Shown: positions 16,227 to 23,774 of the stretch, piece by piece
How positions within the stretch are numbered: the stretch's first letter is position 1
How the letters are laid out: the number at the start of each line of letters is the position of its first letter
Assembly (NCBI GenBank): GCA_903907075.1
Contig: CAIVMQ010000099.1
Location: 1-43,465, forward strand
Source of the DNA: an uncultured Bacteroidia bacterium
GTDB lineage: Bacteria; Bacteroidota; Bacteroidia; Bacteroidales; Prolixibacteraceae
Direction of reading: 5' to 3'
DNA: 43,465 bases
Position numbers and translations under genes: made by a program
Notes under the pieces: generated by a model
Seen by the model: only the letters and a program-made list of their open reading frames with translations
The model's database searches: none
What the model was told of the DNA's origin: nothing

Positions 16227-17723
16227 TTAATAAAGCTTAGCATGACATTCGGAGCATAGTTTTGTCTTCCATTCATCTTTAATATCTACCGGATGTTTAA
16301 ATTCTAGCGGTTTAAAGGAGCTTGAGATTTGCATCGCAGAATCCGGACCCTGAGCAACAATATTATGACACAGGTTACAGTCACGAGAGATAACTTTTCC
16401 ACTTGAAGATTGATGTGTCTCATTGTGGCACCGATCACAGCCGATGGTCTCTTTGTGTCCTAAATGATTGGGATGTGCCGACCATTTTACCCCCATCTCC
16501 GGGAAGATATTCTGACCATACCCCTCCTGGATTCCTGAAATTACCTGATCGATCTCCTTTTTCTGCGACACTATTAATTTAGGATACATGGTGCCGTAAT
16601 ATTCCAAAACCTGTTTCGAAATCGCCAACATCGCACTATCAGTTGTGGAATAATCCTGATTGAGAATATTCATCGCAACAATTTTCACGTCAGGTAATGT
16701 GCGCGGTATTTTTCCTGCAGTGATTAGCTCATCGATAAAGGATTGTGGTATTTTATAATTATGTGACGGTCTATTATGACAATCGATGCAGTCCATTTTA
16801 TGAATCTCCAGAGAGTCGAGCTGAGTATTGCTTATCTTATCTTTTGAGTCTTCAAAGACTGTTTCTACCCCAGTTTTTAGATTGGTGTATTTCACCCAGG
16901 GTATTTTCTCTTTATTTAATGAAGAGGTCTTATATTCGATCTTTACATCAGGATTAATATGCCAGTGGATTCCTTGAGCAAGCCCTTGGGCACTATTGCT
17001 GGCACTGGTTTTCATTTGTAATTGAATGTTCCAGGCTGATGTCGTCTCATCGGCTAGGTAGGAAATCTTGTTTTTTTGTTTGCGATCATAAAACTTTTGT
17101 GGCCAGTGGCAATGTTCACAGGTTTCCATTGCAGGTCGTAAATTCTTGATTGGAGTAGCTATGGGGTGAGGGATTTGGTTAGTGATCACTGCATATACCT
17201 GATACAAACCTGTCATCTTACTCCTTACATACCATCCTGCACCTGAGCCAACATGACATTCAACGCAATTTACTCTGGAGTGGGGTGAGTTTTGATAGGC
17301 TGTATATTCGGGTTTCATGACGATATGGCAAAGTTTTCCACAGAACTCATTCGATTCAGTGATATGAAATGCCTGGAAACTTCCTATTGAGGATAGTATT
17401 GCTAAAAATATTGTACCGACAAGAAAAATCGCCGCTGCATTTCGCGTCGAAGGTTTATTAAAATCCCAAAGTGGGTAGTTTTCTGAACTGCCACGCAGAA
17501 GTTTCTCCTGCTTTTTTGCCTTTATCATTCCAACAGGAATAAGTATCAGCCCAAAAAATAGGAGGGCAGGAAGGACCATATATATAAAGATCCCTAAGTA
17601 GGAGTTATCAGTAAAAATAAAAGTTGACACCAGAAACAGTAATATGATAATTCCCAAGCTGGCAATAGCGATTATAGCGCCGGCAATGGTTAACAGATTT
17701 TTGGAGGATTTTGGCAGATGCAT
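16227..17723 (-). CDS. Seven-heme NapC/NirT-type membrane cytochrome c (ImcH-like architecture)
   Basis: An inner-membrane multiheme cytochrome expected to take electrons from menaquinol and pass them to periplasmic carriers. Three hydrophobic segments come first (about residues 10-33, 42-64, 92-112). The NapC-like heme domain follows, then a longer periplasmic part. Heme sites: FCGKLCH (128-133, a CX3CH form), CVECH (153-157), CEHCH (202-206), CIDCH (312-316), CDRCH (429-433), CNLCH (449-453) and CSECH (490-494). The part VMKPEYTAYQNSPHSRVNC after heme 1 is the conserved NapC/NirT context. Three helices plus seven hemes recall ImcH of Geobacter, a menaquinol-linked cytochrome for high-potential acceptors; that match is architectural and from memory. 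It follows a small monoheme cytochrome gene and ends the island. Confidence 0.9.
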   Translation of the reverse strand: MHLPKSSKNLLTIAGAIIAIASLGIIILLFLVSTFIFTDNSYLGIFIYMVLPALLFFGLILIPVGMIKAKKQEKLLRGSSENYPLWDFNKPSTRNAAAIFLVGTIFLAILSSIGSFQAFHITESNEFCGKLCHIVMKPEYTAYQNSPHSRVNCVECHVGSGAGWYVRSKMTGLYQVYAVITNQIPHPIATPIKNLRPAMETCEHCHWPQKFYDRKQKNKISYLADETTSAWNIQLQMKTSASNSAQGLAQGIHWHINPDVKIEYKTSSLNKEKIPWVKYTNLKTGVETVFEDSKDKISNTQLDSLEIHKMDCIDCHNRPSHNYKIPQSFIDELITAGKIPRTLPDVKIVAMNILNQDYSTTDSAMLAISKQVLEYYGTMYPKLIVSQKKEIDQVISGIQEGYGQNIFPEMGVKWSAHPNHLGHKETIGCDRCHNETHQSSSGKVISRDCNLCHNIVAQGPDSAMQISSSFKPLEFKHPVDIKDEWKTKLCSECHAKLY

Positions 17724-17830
17724 AGGATTCGATTGCTAAGAATAATTAGAATGAGGTTTTAAGATTCAATGGTGCCGTTGGCTGTGTTTGAAATTCTTAA
17801 ACCATTTTCAGAACTAAAACCTTTTAAAGC

Positions 17831-17868
17831 AATAAGTGCTGAGACATTTTGTTGTCTCAGCACTTATT
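17831..17868 (-). terminator. Hairpin after the small cytochrome gene
   Basis: A 16-bp perfect stem (17831-17846 with 17853-17868) and 6-nt loop lie 10 bp past the stop of the cytochrome gene at 17879. The sequence that follows on the minus strand has only a short T run, so readthrough into the seven-heme gene is possible. Confidence 0.75.
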
Positions 17869-17878
17869 TATTGTCCGA

Positions 17879-18298
17879 TCATTTTAGTGTCCGGACGAAA
17901 TTTACGAGGCCCCATCGGTCATCTTCTTCGGCCACTTTTTTATCGAAGGCAGGCATTTCATCTCTTCCAATCACAACCTGGTAATAGATCTCACCATCGG
18001 TCTGAGCCTGGAATTTGGCATCTTTAAAAGAGCCAATTTTAGTCTTCATACTCGAGGCTTTTGCTCCATCTCCTAAACCAGTACCGCCATGGCACGATTT
18101 ACAATGTTTCGCATATAACATCTTTCCAACATTAATAGAGGCGGCATCGCCACTTGCTGCATTCTTCATGGCTTTATATTTTGCAGGAATAGTCCACGCT
18201 GCTGGGTTTTTTTGATCCTGAGCCGAAACATAAGAACTTAGGGCAAAAAGAAATACAAGTACACTTAAGCTCTTTAGAAATACATTGAGGTTTTTCAT
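17879..18298 (-). CDS. Small periplasmic monoheme cytochrome c
   Basis: A class I cytochrome c, exported, that could shuttle electrons in the periplasm. The ATG at 18298 gives a signal peptide (MKNLNVFLKSLSVLVFLFAL, cleavage after SYVSA) and is preferred to the upstream start at 18325. The mature protein has HCKSCHGGTGLGDG (heme attachment CKSCH, His ligand), a predicted distal Met ligand in GRDEMPAFDKK, and the closing helix RWGLVNFVRTLK. It is a close paralogue of the cytochrome at 20251-20676; both share the PAKYKAMKN / PPKYKAMKN segment and the spacing of the heme and Met motifs. A near-perfect FNR palindrome lies about 207 bp upstream, so this gene may head its own anaerobically controlled unit. 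Confidence 0.92.
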   Translation of the reverse strand: MKNLNVFLKSLSVLVFLFALSSYVSAQDQKNPAAWTIPAKYKAMKNAASGDAASINVGKMLYAKHCKSCHGGTGLGDGAKASSMKTKIGSFKDAKFQAQTDGEIYYQVVIGRDEMPAFDKKVAEEDDRWGLVNFVRTLK

Positions 18299-18615
18299 AA
18301 TACCAAATTTTAAAAGATTAAACATCCAGATAATGAATCATTTTTTTTATACTCAAAGCCAGATCGCAGTTCGTGAAAATTTAATTTTTATAACGATTCT
18401 TTTGATTGTTGGTAGATTATAAAATGAGTATTATCATATCTCAAAAGTAGAAAGGATAACCCTTTCTACCTGATTATTGACAATGACATAATTGAGTTTA
18501 AATATTGATATAAATCAGGTTTTTGATTGATTTAGAATAGTATTGAATACGACAATCTAATACTAAAAAATTACCAGATCGGATTCCTGTATTATAAATC
18601 GCTTATTGTTAGATG
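18299..18615. other. Intergenic region inside the cytochrome island
   Basis: About 320 bp of AT-rich DNA without an ORF between the cytochrome b gene and a small cytochrome gene. It contains an FNR-type palindrome at 18505-18518. On the minus strand it also has a TACTTTTG box (18449-18442) that would fit a -7 element, about 65 bp downstream of the palindrome centre. Confidence 0.5.
18505..18518. promoter_or_regulatory. FNR/Crp-type site TTGATATAAATCAG
   Basis: It matches the FNR consensus TTGAT-N4-ATCAA in 9 of 10 fixed positions and shares its first 13 bases with the perfect site at 23761-23774. It lies about 187 bp before the start at 18298. If the TACTTTTG box at 18449-18442 is used, the site centre is near -76, a class I-like position. 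Confidence 0.6.
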
Positions 18616-19245
18616 TTAATGGATGTTAGTGTCGTGGTAGCCATTGACAATACTCCGGAAGTTGTTTAATGGATATTTACCAATCGAAGCCACATATAAA
18701 TGGATGATTAAAAAAATAGAGGTCAGAAATCCTAAACTTGCATGTAGAATAGCCGTAAGAAATATACCACTCAGCTGATAGATATTTTCTAATATCAGTT
18801 CAGGAAATAATAATCCTAGTCCTGTTAGGATTAATCCTGGGACAAATAAATACATCACAATTAGGTAGGCCACTTTTTGCATGGGATTAAATTTCCGTTT
18901 TTCTGATATTGGAAATGGGGGCGACTGGTTTTTAAATATTCCGTACGTATAATAAACTATTTGTAAAGTGAGTTTCGTATAAAGTCCTTTTAATTTTAAC
19001 CTATAGTAAGTATGGTTATGGGTCAATCTATTGCCGATAATAAAGAGGAAATAGCTAACAGAAACTGCTATCCCGGATATATTATGTAGGTTAACGGCTA
19101 ATTCAAAGTTCATAAGTTTGAATGCCGGATTTGAGTATTGCATGGTAATTCCTGTAGTAATAAGGATTAATATTCCCAACGCATTTATTGCGTGCCAGAT
19201 TCTTAACCAGAGAGGGTAGAGATATATTTTATGTACGTGCGTCAT
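18616..19245 (-). CDS. Di-heme cytochrome b561-type membrane subunit
   Basis: A four-helix b-type cytochrome of the b561 / formate dehydrogenase gamma / Ni-Fe hydrogenase HyaC type, which oxidises menaquinol or passes electrons across the membrane. Hydrophobic segments lie near residues 20-38, 52-71, 121-146 and 160-186. Candidate heme b ligands are H18 (LRIWHAIN), H54 (NLHNISG), H168 (AILHASLG) and H182 (LIIHLYVAS), the expected pairing across helices. The start lies 3 bp after the stop of the seven-heme cytochrome gene just upstream, so the two proteins are almost certainly made together. Their arrangement (multiheme c part followed by a b-type part) resembles Geobacter CbcL split into two genes. 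Confidence 0.85.
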   Translation of the reverse strand: MTHVHKIYLYPLWLRIWHAINALGILILITTGITMQYSNPAFKLMNFELAVNLHNISGIAVSVSYFLFIIGNRLTHNHTYYRLKLKGLYTKLTLQIVYYTYGIFKNQSPPFPISEKRKFNPMQKVAYLIVMYLFVPGLILTGLGLLFPELILENIYQLSGIFLTAILHASLGFLTSIFLIIHLYVASIGKYPLNNFRSIVNGYHDTNIH

Positions 19246-19248
19246 GGC

Positions 19249-20187
19249 TCACTTTTTTACGATTCTAGCGATTAGATGAATAAGAATACCGGTAAGGACC
19301 ACTAAAAACAAGATTATACTAACGCTGTTGAGTAAGTTGTTTTGATAGGCCCCGATAACATAGGCTTTATTTGCAATTATGGTGTGAAGTTTACCTTTTT
19401 GAGACCGGCCTTGAAGATTCTTATATTTGTATAGAGAGGCCTCGAGCATTGAATTTTTTGAATGACATTCGACACAATTTTTCAATGCTTTTTCCTTTGG
19501 CATTATGTTATGAGAAACAGATAATGAGTCGACAACTTGCGTGTGACATTCGATACATCTAATATTTTTAAAATGGAGCTCTTGGTTCGGTAGCCATTCA
19601 TGAATTTGTGCCAGTGCCGGTTTTAAAGAGTCAGAAATAAGTTGGAATTTATTGTTATTACTATGGCAAGACATGCACATCTGGTTACTGAATAGAACGA
19701 TATCTCCAACTTCAGTGCTGTTGCGTGACTTTGCCTGATAGTAGTGCTGGTCATGGCATTTAGAGCAGGTAAAACTCTCGCCGCTTTTTTGAAAATGAAC
19801 ACTTTTTTGAAATTCCTCATCTATTTTTTCAAATTGAAAAGAGGCATATCTTGCATCCCCACCATGACAGTCGAGACAAGTGCTTAGTGGCTCAAGCTTT
19901 AATTCGGCTTTGTGAGGATAGTGGCTGTATTCAGCAGGATGACAGTCGGTACATTTGAACCTGCCATGAACACCTTGAGCAAAATGGTTCTTGTCCAGGA
20001 TATAAAGAGGATTCATCAGCCTCTTGTCTTCACGCTTGGTTAGCGTATTCTCAAAAGTTATGGTCTGATGGGTATGACATTTAATACACTGATCATTCTC
20101 GGGGGCTATCTGTTTCTCTTGAGCTGGCAGGGTTTGAACAAAGCAGAATTGAAAAAGGATTACTAGGGATAACAAAGAGCTGCGCAT
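19249..20187 (-). CDS. Seven-heme membrane-anchored cytochrome c
   Basis: A periplasmic multiheme electron carrier. The signal peptide is at residues 1 to about 22 (ending LPAQ). Seven CXXCH sites occur in order: CIKCH (34-38), CTDCH, CLDCH, CSKCH, CMSCH, CIECH and CVECH. Extra histidines between them (HFAQGVHGR, HYPH, SVHFQKSG, HYYQ, HEW, SVSHNIM) could be distal ligands for bis-His hemes. A single C-terminal membrane helix (SVSIILFLVVLTGILIHLIAR) followed by KK anchors it with the heme part in the periplasm. It is 3 bp from the cytochrome b gene, so it is probably that protein's redox partner in a quinol-oxidising complex. It resembles tetrathionate- or nitrite-linked multiheme cytochromes only generally. 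Confidence 0.9.
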   Translation of the reverse strand: MRSSLLSLVILFQFCFVQTLPAQEKQIAPENDQCIKCHTHQTITFENTLTKREDKRLMNPLYILDKNHFAQGVHGRFKCTDCHPAEYSHYPHKAELKLEPLSTCLDCHGGDARYASFQFEKIDEEFQKSVHFQKSGESFTCSKCHDQHYYQAKSRNSTEVGDIVLFSNQMCMSCHSNNNKFQLISDSLKPALAQIHEWLPNQELHFKNIRCIECHTQVVDSLSVSHNIMPKEKALKNCVECHSKNSMLEASLYKYKNLQGRSQKGKLHTIIANKAYVIGAYQNNLLNSVSIILFLVVLTGILIHLIARIVKK

Positions 20188-20200
20188 GGCAAGGCTTTTT

Positions 20201-20242
20201 AATGAAGATGCTGAATCCGATTAGGTATTCAGCATCTTTATT
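20201..20242 (-). terminator. Hairpin between small cytochrome and seven-heme genes
   Basis: A 16-bp stem with one G:T pair (20201-20216 with 20227-20242) and a 10-nt loop lies 9 bp past the stop at 20251. On the minus strand it runs into TTAAAAAGCC, a weak U tract. It may attenuate rather than stop transcription into the next gene. Confidence 0.65.
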
Positions 20243-20250
20243 GATACCGA

Positions 20251-20676
20251 TTATTTTAAAGATCTTGTGAAATTGATGATTGCCCAACGTTCTTCTTCCT
20301 CGAGTATCTTTTTCTCGAAATTCGGCATCTCATCACGCCCTACGAAAGATTGAAAATAGATCTCTCCATCGCTTTGTGCTTGGAATTTACTATCTTTTAG
20401 TGAGTTAATCTTTGTTTTCATGTTTCCTGCCTTAGGTCCGTCACCAAGCCCTAAGGCGCCATGACAAGATTTGCAGTGCTTTGCATAGAGCATCTTCCCT
20501 ATATTTAAAGAGGCGGCATCACCTTTTAGTGGGTTTTTCATCGCTTTATATTTAGGGGGTATCACCCATGCCCCGCCAACTTTTTGATCCTGCGGGATGG
20601 CGACAAATGCCAATAGGCAAATTAAAACTCCAACTACTAATAAACTGCCAATGAAATCATGTAATCTACTTTTCAT
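20251..20676 (-). CDS. Small monoheme cytochrome c, paralogue
   Basis: An exported or membrane-tethered class I cytochrome c of 141 residues. The N-terminal hydrophobic stretch (about residues 8-26, FIGSLLVVGVLICLLAFV) ends in AIPQDQ and can serve as signal or anchor. The heme motif is HCKSCHGALGLGDG and the Met ligand candidate lies in GRDEMPNFEKK. The sequence parallels the cytochrome at 17879-18298 along its whole length (KYKAMKNP.KGDAASLN.GKMLYAKHCKSCHG), showing a duplication within the island. It may serve the cytochrome b / seven-heme complex that follows, while its paralogue serves the NapC-like protein; this is inference. Confidence 0.9.
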   Translation of the reverse strand: MKSRLHDFIGSLLVVGVLICLLAFVAIPQDQKVGGAWVIPPKYKAMKNPLKGDAASLNIGKMLYAKHCKSCHGALGLGDGPKAGNMKTKINSLKDSKFQAQSDGEIYFQSFVGRDEMPNFEKKILEEEERWAIINFTRSLK

Positions 20677-20751
20677 CTTGTGTGTTTTTAAGTAAAATAA
20701 AGTAACCTGAAGTTGAGAATATAGATATTGAAAACGTAAGTCAAAAATTGA

Positions 20752-21681
20752 TTAAAATCCCCAAAGACGGGTGATGTTAAATCCGATCTGGAATTGTTGT
20801 TTTGTTAGGTCGTTATGATTCCACATTAAATTCTCCTGAGGGATCAGACCTGTAGCTGTTGCCATATACATCTGGAAACTATGTGTACTTGTCGAGACTT
20901 CATACCCAAATGAAAGATTCGATTTGGAAGGATTGGTCCATGTCCGTTGTTCAGCAATATCTTTGATCTTTAACGGCGCATCAAAATTAAAAATTAGTGA
21001 TCCTTGAGGAGTTACTTTAATCCTTCCATTAAAATGAAGCCCTACTTTATCATGTTCATCCAATAAACCGACCAGATTATAGTGAGTAAAGCTGATCGCT
21101 GTTTGCAAGGTTAACCACTCATTAAACTTCCTTCCTACAATTAATTGTGAGAAGTAGGATATTCGATCAGAATTTCTAAATCCGTTTATTAAGCTTGCAT
21201 TATGAGCAACCTGAACATTTCCTGATTCAAAGGCGCTTATGTTTCTCCCATCGATCCCCATATTACCATAGATTGCAATAGCTACAGGGTAGGTGTTTTT
21301 CCTGGTCTGCTGCATTAGTGTCCATTTTGCACTCACATCGGTCGTCATATTTTTATTATTTATCCCTGCGCCGAGTTGAAAGTTCTTCACTAAAACATAG
21401 TCTAGGCTAAGTCGGATGCTGGCACCGGGGGCAAACACACCCCACAAATCGGAATGGCCATTCTGAATGGTCCCAAATTTATGCTGTATTACAGCCTCTA
21501 ATGTATGCGGGTTCTGGATAACTGTTGTTTGGGCGTCGATAAGATAACCACTCTCAAAAGGGGATCTTACCGGTTTGTCTTTTTCTATAACAACTGTTGA
21601 GTCACTCGCCCCATCTTGCGCTATAGAGAGTGTTGTGATCAGGGAGAATAGAATTATAAATAGGATATTTTTTTTCATCAC
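20752..21681 (-). CDS. DUF5777-like probable outer-membrane beta-barrel
   Basis: An exported 309-residue protein without heme motifs. The signal peptide is residues 1 to about 21 (FIILFSLITTLSIAQ). The rest is a series of amphipathic beta-strand segments with aromatic residues typical of outer-membrane barrels (HTLEAVIQHKFGTI, SIRLSLDYVLVKNF, LTLQTAISFTHYNL, FQIGFNITRLWGF). It ends in an aromatic residue, the usual barrel C-terminus. From memory it matches DUF5777, whose genes often sit beside cytochromes in Bacteroidota. Placed between a small cytochrome gene and two cytochrome lipoprotein genes on one strand, it could form a pore or scaffold for outer-membrane cytochromes. No experimental role is known to me. 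Confidence 0.78.
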   Translation of the reverse strand: MMKKNILFIILFSLITTLSIAQDGASDSTVVIEKDKPVRSPFESGYLIDAQTTVIQNPHTLEAVIQHKFGTIQNGHSDLWGVFAPGASIRLSLDYVLVKNFQLGAGINNKNMTTDVSAKWTLMQQTRKNTYPVAIAIYGNMGIDGRNISAFESGNVQVAHNASLINGFRNSDRISYFSQLIVGRKFNEWLTLQTAISFTHYNLVGLLDEHDKVGLHFNGRIKVTPQGSLIFNFDAPLKIKDIAEQRTWTNPSKSNLSFGYEVSTSTHSFQMYMATATGLIPQENLMWNHNDLTKQQFQIGFNITRLWGF

Positions 21682-21702
21682 TACGAGTATTAAATGTTTC
21701 CA

Positions 21703-22086
21703 CTAATTGTTTTTAGCACCCTCTGTTATCCATTGAAGGATAATTGCTGTTTCTCCGGCAGTAAGCTTTTTCCATGCATGGGTGGAGGATGTTGGACCGG
21801 GAATGGTGATGATTTTACTTTGATCCGGAGATGCCGTATTTACCAACATCGGCATAAGAGAATTAAATGCATTCGCAGCAGTAAAATCTGGAGAAGACTT
21901 TGACCCTCCCGGTTTATGACATGAGGTGCATTTGTCACTGTTGGAAAAAATAGGTGCTACCTGAGTTGAAAACTTAACTCCTGCTGGAACTGGAGCGATA
22001 GGGACTGGTAAAAGGAAATCGTATTTACAGCCAGAGATGAATAGCGTTAATACTATCGAAATAAAGAATATGGACCGTTTTTTCAT
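21703..22086 (-). CDS. Monoheme cytochrome c lipoprotein
   Basis: An envelope lipoprotein with one heme c. From the ATG at 22086 the signal is MKKRSIFFISIVLTLFISGC, with the lipobox FISGC and the lipidated Cys at about residue 20. The mature part carries VKFSTQVAPIF followed by NSDKCTSCHKPGG (heme site CTSCH), then a planctomycete-type cytochrome c layout ending ILQWITEGAKNN. A Met in MPML or LMPML might be the distal ligand. ATG codons at 22095 and 22125 are also in frame; the 22086 start gives the cleanest lipoprotein signal. It lies 21 bp upstream of the barrel gene and 43 bp after the six-heme gene, so the three probably form one transcript. Confidence 0.87.
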   Translation of the reverse strand: MKKRSIFFISIVLTLFISGCKYDFLLPVPIAPVPAGVKFSTQVAPIFSNSDKCTSCHKPGGSKSSPDFTAANAFNSLMPMLVNTASPDQSKIITIPGPTSSTHAWKKLTAGETAIILQWITEGAKNN

Positions 22087-22168
22087 GGTAGTCATTTTTA
22101 AGATTAATGCAAAAAAAGACTTCAATTGTAAAAAAGAAGCCTTTTTTTTATCAATTTACATGATCGGC

Positions 22169-23494
22169 TTAATAAGATTTAAGATAATCAATAGAATTCT
22201 GCAAGATCTGAAGGGCGTATATCGGATTGTGAACTCCAAGTGATAATTCACTGTTGATATAACCATAGTTGTAGGCCGCCCCTAATTCTCCATATTTCCA
22301 TTCACGGCCTAGTCTATCTGCAGAACCAACAACAGCGGCGGCACTTGTAGTGGCTGCTTTTGATAGGTCGACTGCCATAGTAATGTTGTTTGCATAAACC
22401 ACTAACCCAGTCTTTGGATCAACTGTATTTGCACTTGCTGTCGCAATACCATAGGTTTTAGCTGCTGGTGTTGGGGAGCTTGGTAATAAGTTGCCGTAGA
22501 AATCATGAGTTGCCATCGCAGAATAGGAGAATGTTTGAGGGCCTGGTGCGGTCTTGCTACCTATTTTAGCAAATATTTTCTTTGCTACCAGAAGTTCACG
22601 TAACTCGATTATTTTACCTGAGATCGCAGCCTGAGTTCTTTCGATAGGATCTGCTGTTCCTGTAGTTGAATGACACGCAACACATTGTGCCTCATTGACA
22701 ATTAAAGTATGTCCTCCGGTTTTTGATACTGAACTGTAACTATTCATATGACAATCAGTACAAGAGAATTCTGAGTGTTTCCAAGTCCGGGTGTAAACCT
22801 TTCCGGTATATTCATAACCATTAATACCTGAGAAAAGATTGGATTGATTTCCATCATGCACCGAAATGCTTTGTCCAACCTGGAACTTAACAGTAGTGTT
22901 TTCTAATGCGTTATCAAGAGGGAAGAATGGAAGCTGTTTGAATGTTTGAACCTTACCCGTTGAGTCCGTGAAATTTACTGCAGTAGCACCACGAATCTGA
23001 TGGCAGGTGACACATAGGTTATTGATTTTTCCGAAATCTTGCGTTTTTGTATTGTTGTAGTAGTTTAATGCAATAGGAGTTGTAGTTCTCAATATGTAGG
23101 TAGCAGTATCTCCCGCAAAATCAAATCCACTATGGTTATGACAGGTAGAGCAATTAATCCGCTCACCAGCAGGAATGTCATTTGCAACGACAAACTTACC
23201 GTTTGCAGTGATCTCTTTAAATCCATCGCTGGTATGACATCTGGCACAATATTTAGTGTTACGTGCGCTTGAAGTTCCTAAGAAATGTTTAGAAAGCTGA
23301 TATTCCACTTTCTTTTGATCCATAACTGCTGTGGTGTGGCATTTTAAACAAGCAGTATTTGCATCTTTCCCATTCGCCCCATTCGTCCCATTAGCACCGG
23401 TAAGGCCCATAGGACCTTGTTTTACGCACGAGGTGATTGTAAATAAAATAACAACTAGAGAAAATAAAAGCCGATAAAGATTTTGAGGTTTCAT
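22169..23494 (-). CDS. Six-heme cytochrome c lipoprotein with collagen-like stalk
   Basis: An envelope multiheme lipoprotein. The ATG at 23494 gives a signal ending LFTITSC, with Cys at about residue 23. The earlier ATG at 23584 would put 30 odd residues before the signal and is rejected. Directly after the Cys come six Gly-x-y triplets (GPMGLTGANGTNGANGKD), a short collagen-like spacer. Heme sites are CLKCH, CARCH, CSTCH, CVTCH, CTDCH and CVACH, all in the first two thirds. The last third has no heme and ends in LGVHNPIYALQILQNSIDYL, resembling the C-terminus of many multiheme respiratory cytochromes. It is the first gene after the FNR-type regulator, and a perfect FNR palindrome lies about 270 bp upstream. 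Possibly surface-exposed terminal reductase or conduit element; no substrate can be named. Confidence 0.9.
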   Translation of the reverse strand: MKPQNLYRLLFSLVVILFTITSCVKQGPMGLTGANGTNGANGKDANTACLKCHTTAVMDQKKVEYQLSKHFLGTSSARNTKYCARCHTSDGFKEITANGKFVVANDIPAGERINCSTCHNHSGFDFAGDTATYILRTTTPIALNYYNNTKTQDFGKINNLCVTCHQIRGATAVNFTDSTGKVQTFKQLPFFPLDNALENTTVKFQVGQSISVHDGNQSNLFSGINGYEYTGKVYTRTWKHSEFSCTDCHMNSYSSVSKTGGHTLIVNEAQCVACHSTTGTADPIERTQAAISGKIIELRELLVAKKIFAKIGSKTAPGPQTFSYSAMATHDFYGNLLPSSPTPAAKTYGIATASANTVDPKTGLVVYANNITMAVDLSKAATTSAAAVVGSADRLGREWKYGELGAAYNYGYINSELSLGVHNPIYALQILQNSIDYLKSY

Positions 23495-23760
23495 AGCATT
23501 TAGAATAAGATGGGGTTTTTTACTGGAAATTCTAGGAGAAAACGCATTCGCGATCTTCTGTTTTTCTGCATTTAAGAGGCTCATGATTTACGCTGTTTTT
23601 AAATTCAATTAATTTCGAGAGAAATCAATTCTTTTGTTAACTAATTCTTGGGAGTAAAAGTAACAACACAACAACTATGAACCCATAAAAATAGGTTGAC
23701 ATGTCTACTGTTGAGCACAGAGATAAAACAGAAAATTAACAGCAATAAATCAATATTTAA

Positions 23761-23774
23761 TTGATATAAATCAA
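23761..23774. promoter_or_regulatory. Perfect FNR site TTGATATAAATCAA
   Basis: An exact match to the FNR consensus TTGAT-N4-ATCAA, and an almost complete 14-bp palindrome. It starts one base after the regulator's stop codon and precedes the six-heme cytochrome gene (start 23494, about 267 bp away). It is probably the control point of the main cytochrome operon, bound by the regulator encoded next to it. The rest of 23495-23760 shows no gene. Confidence 0.75.

Noticed and set aside
20748..20761. Third FNR box (TTGATTAAAATCCC)
   Set aside because: Only the left half-site fits; the right half has 3 of 5 bases and overlaps the end of the barrel gene.
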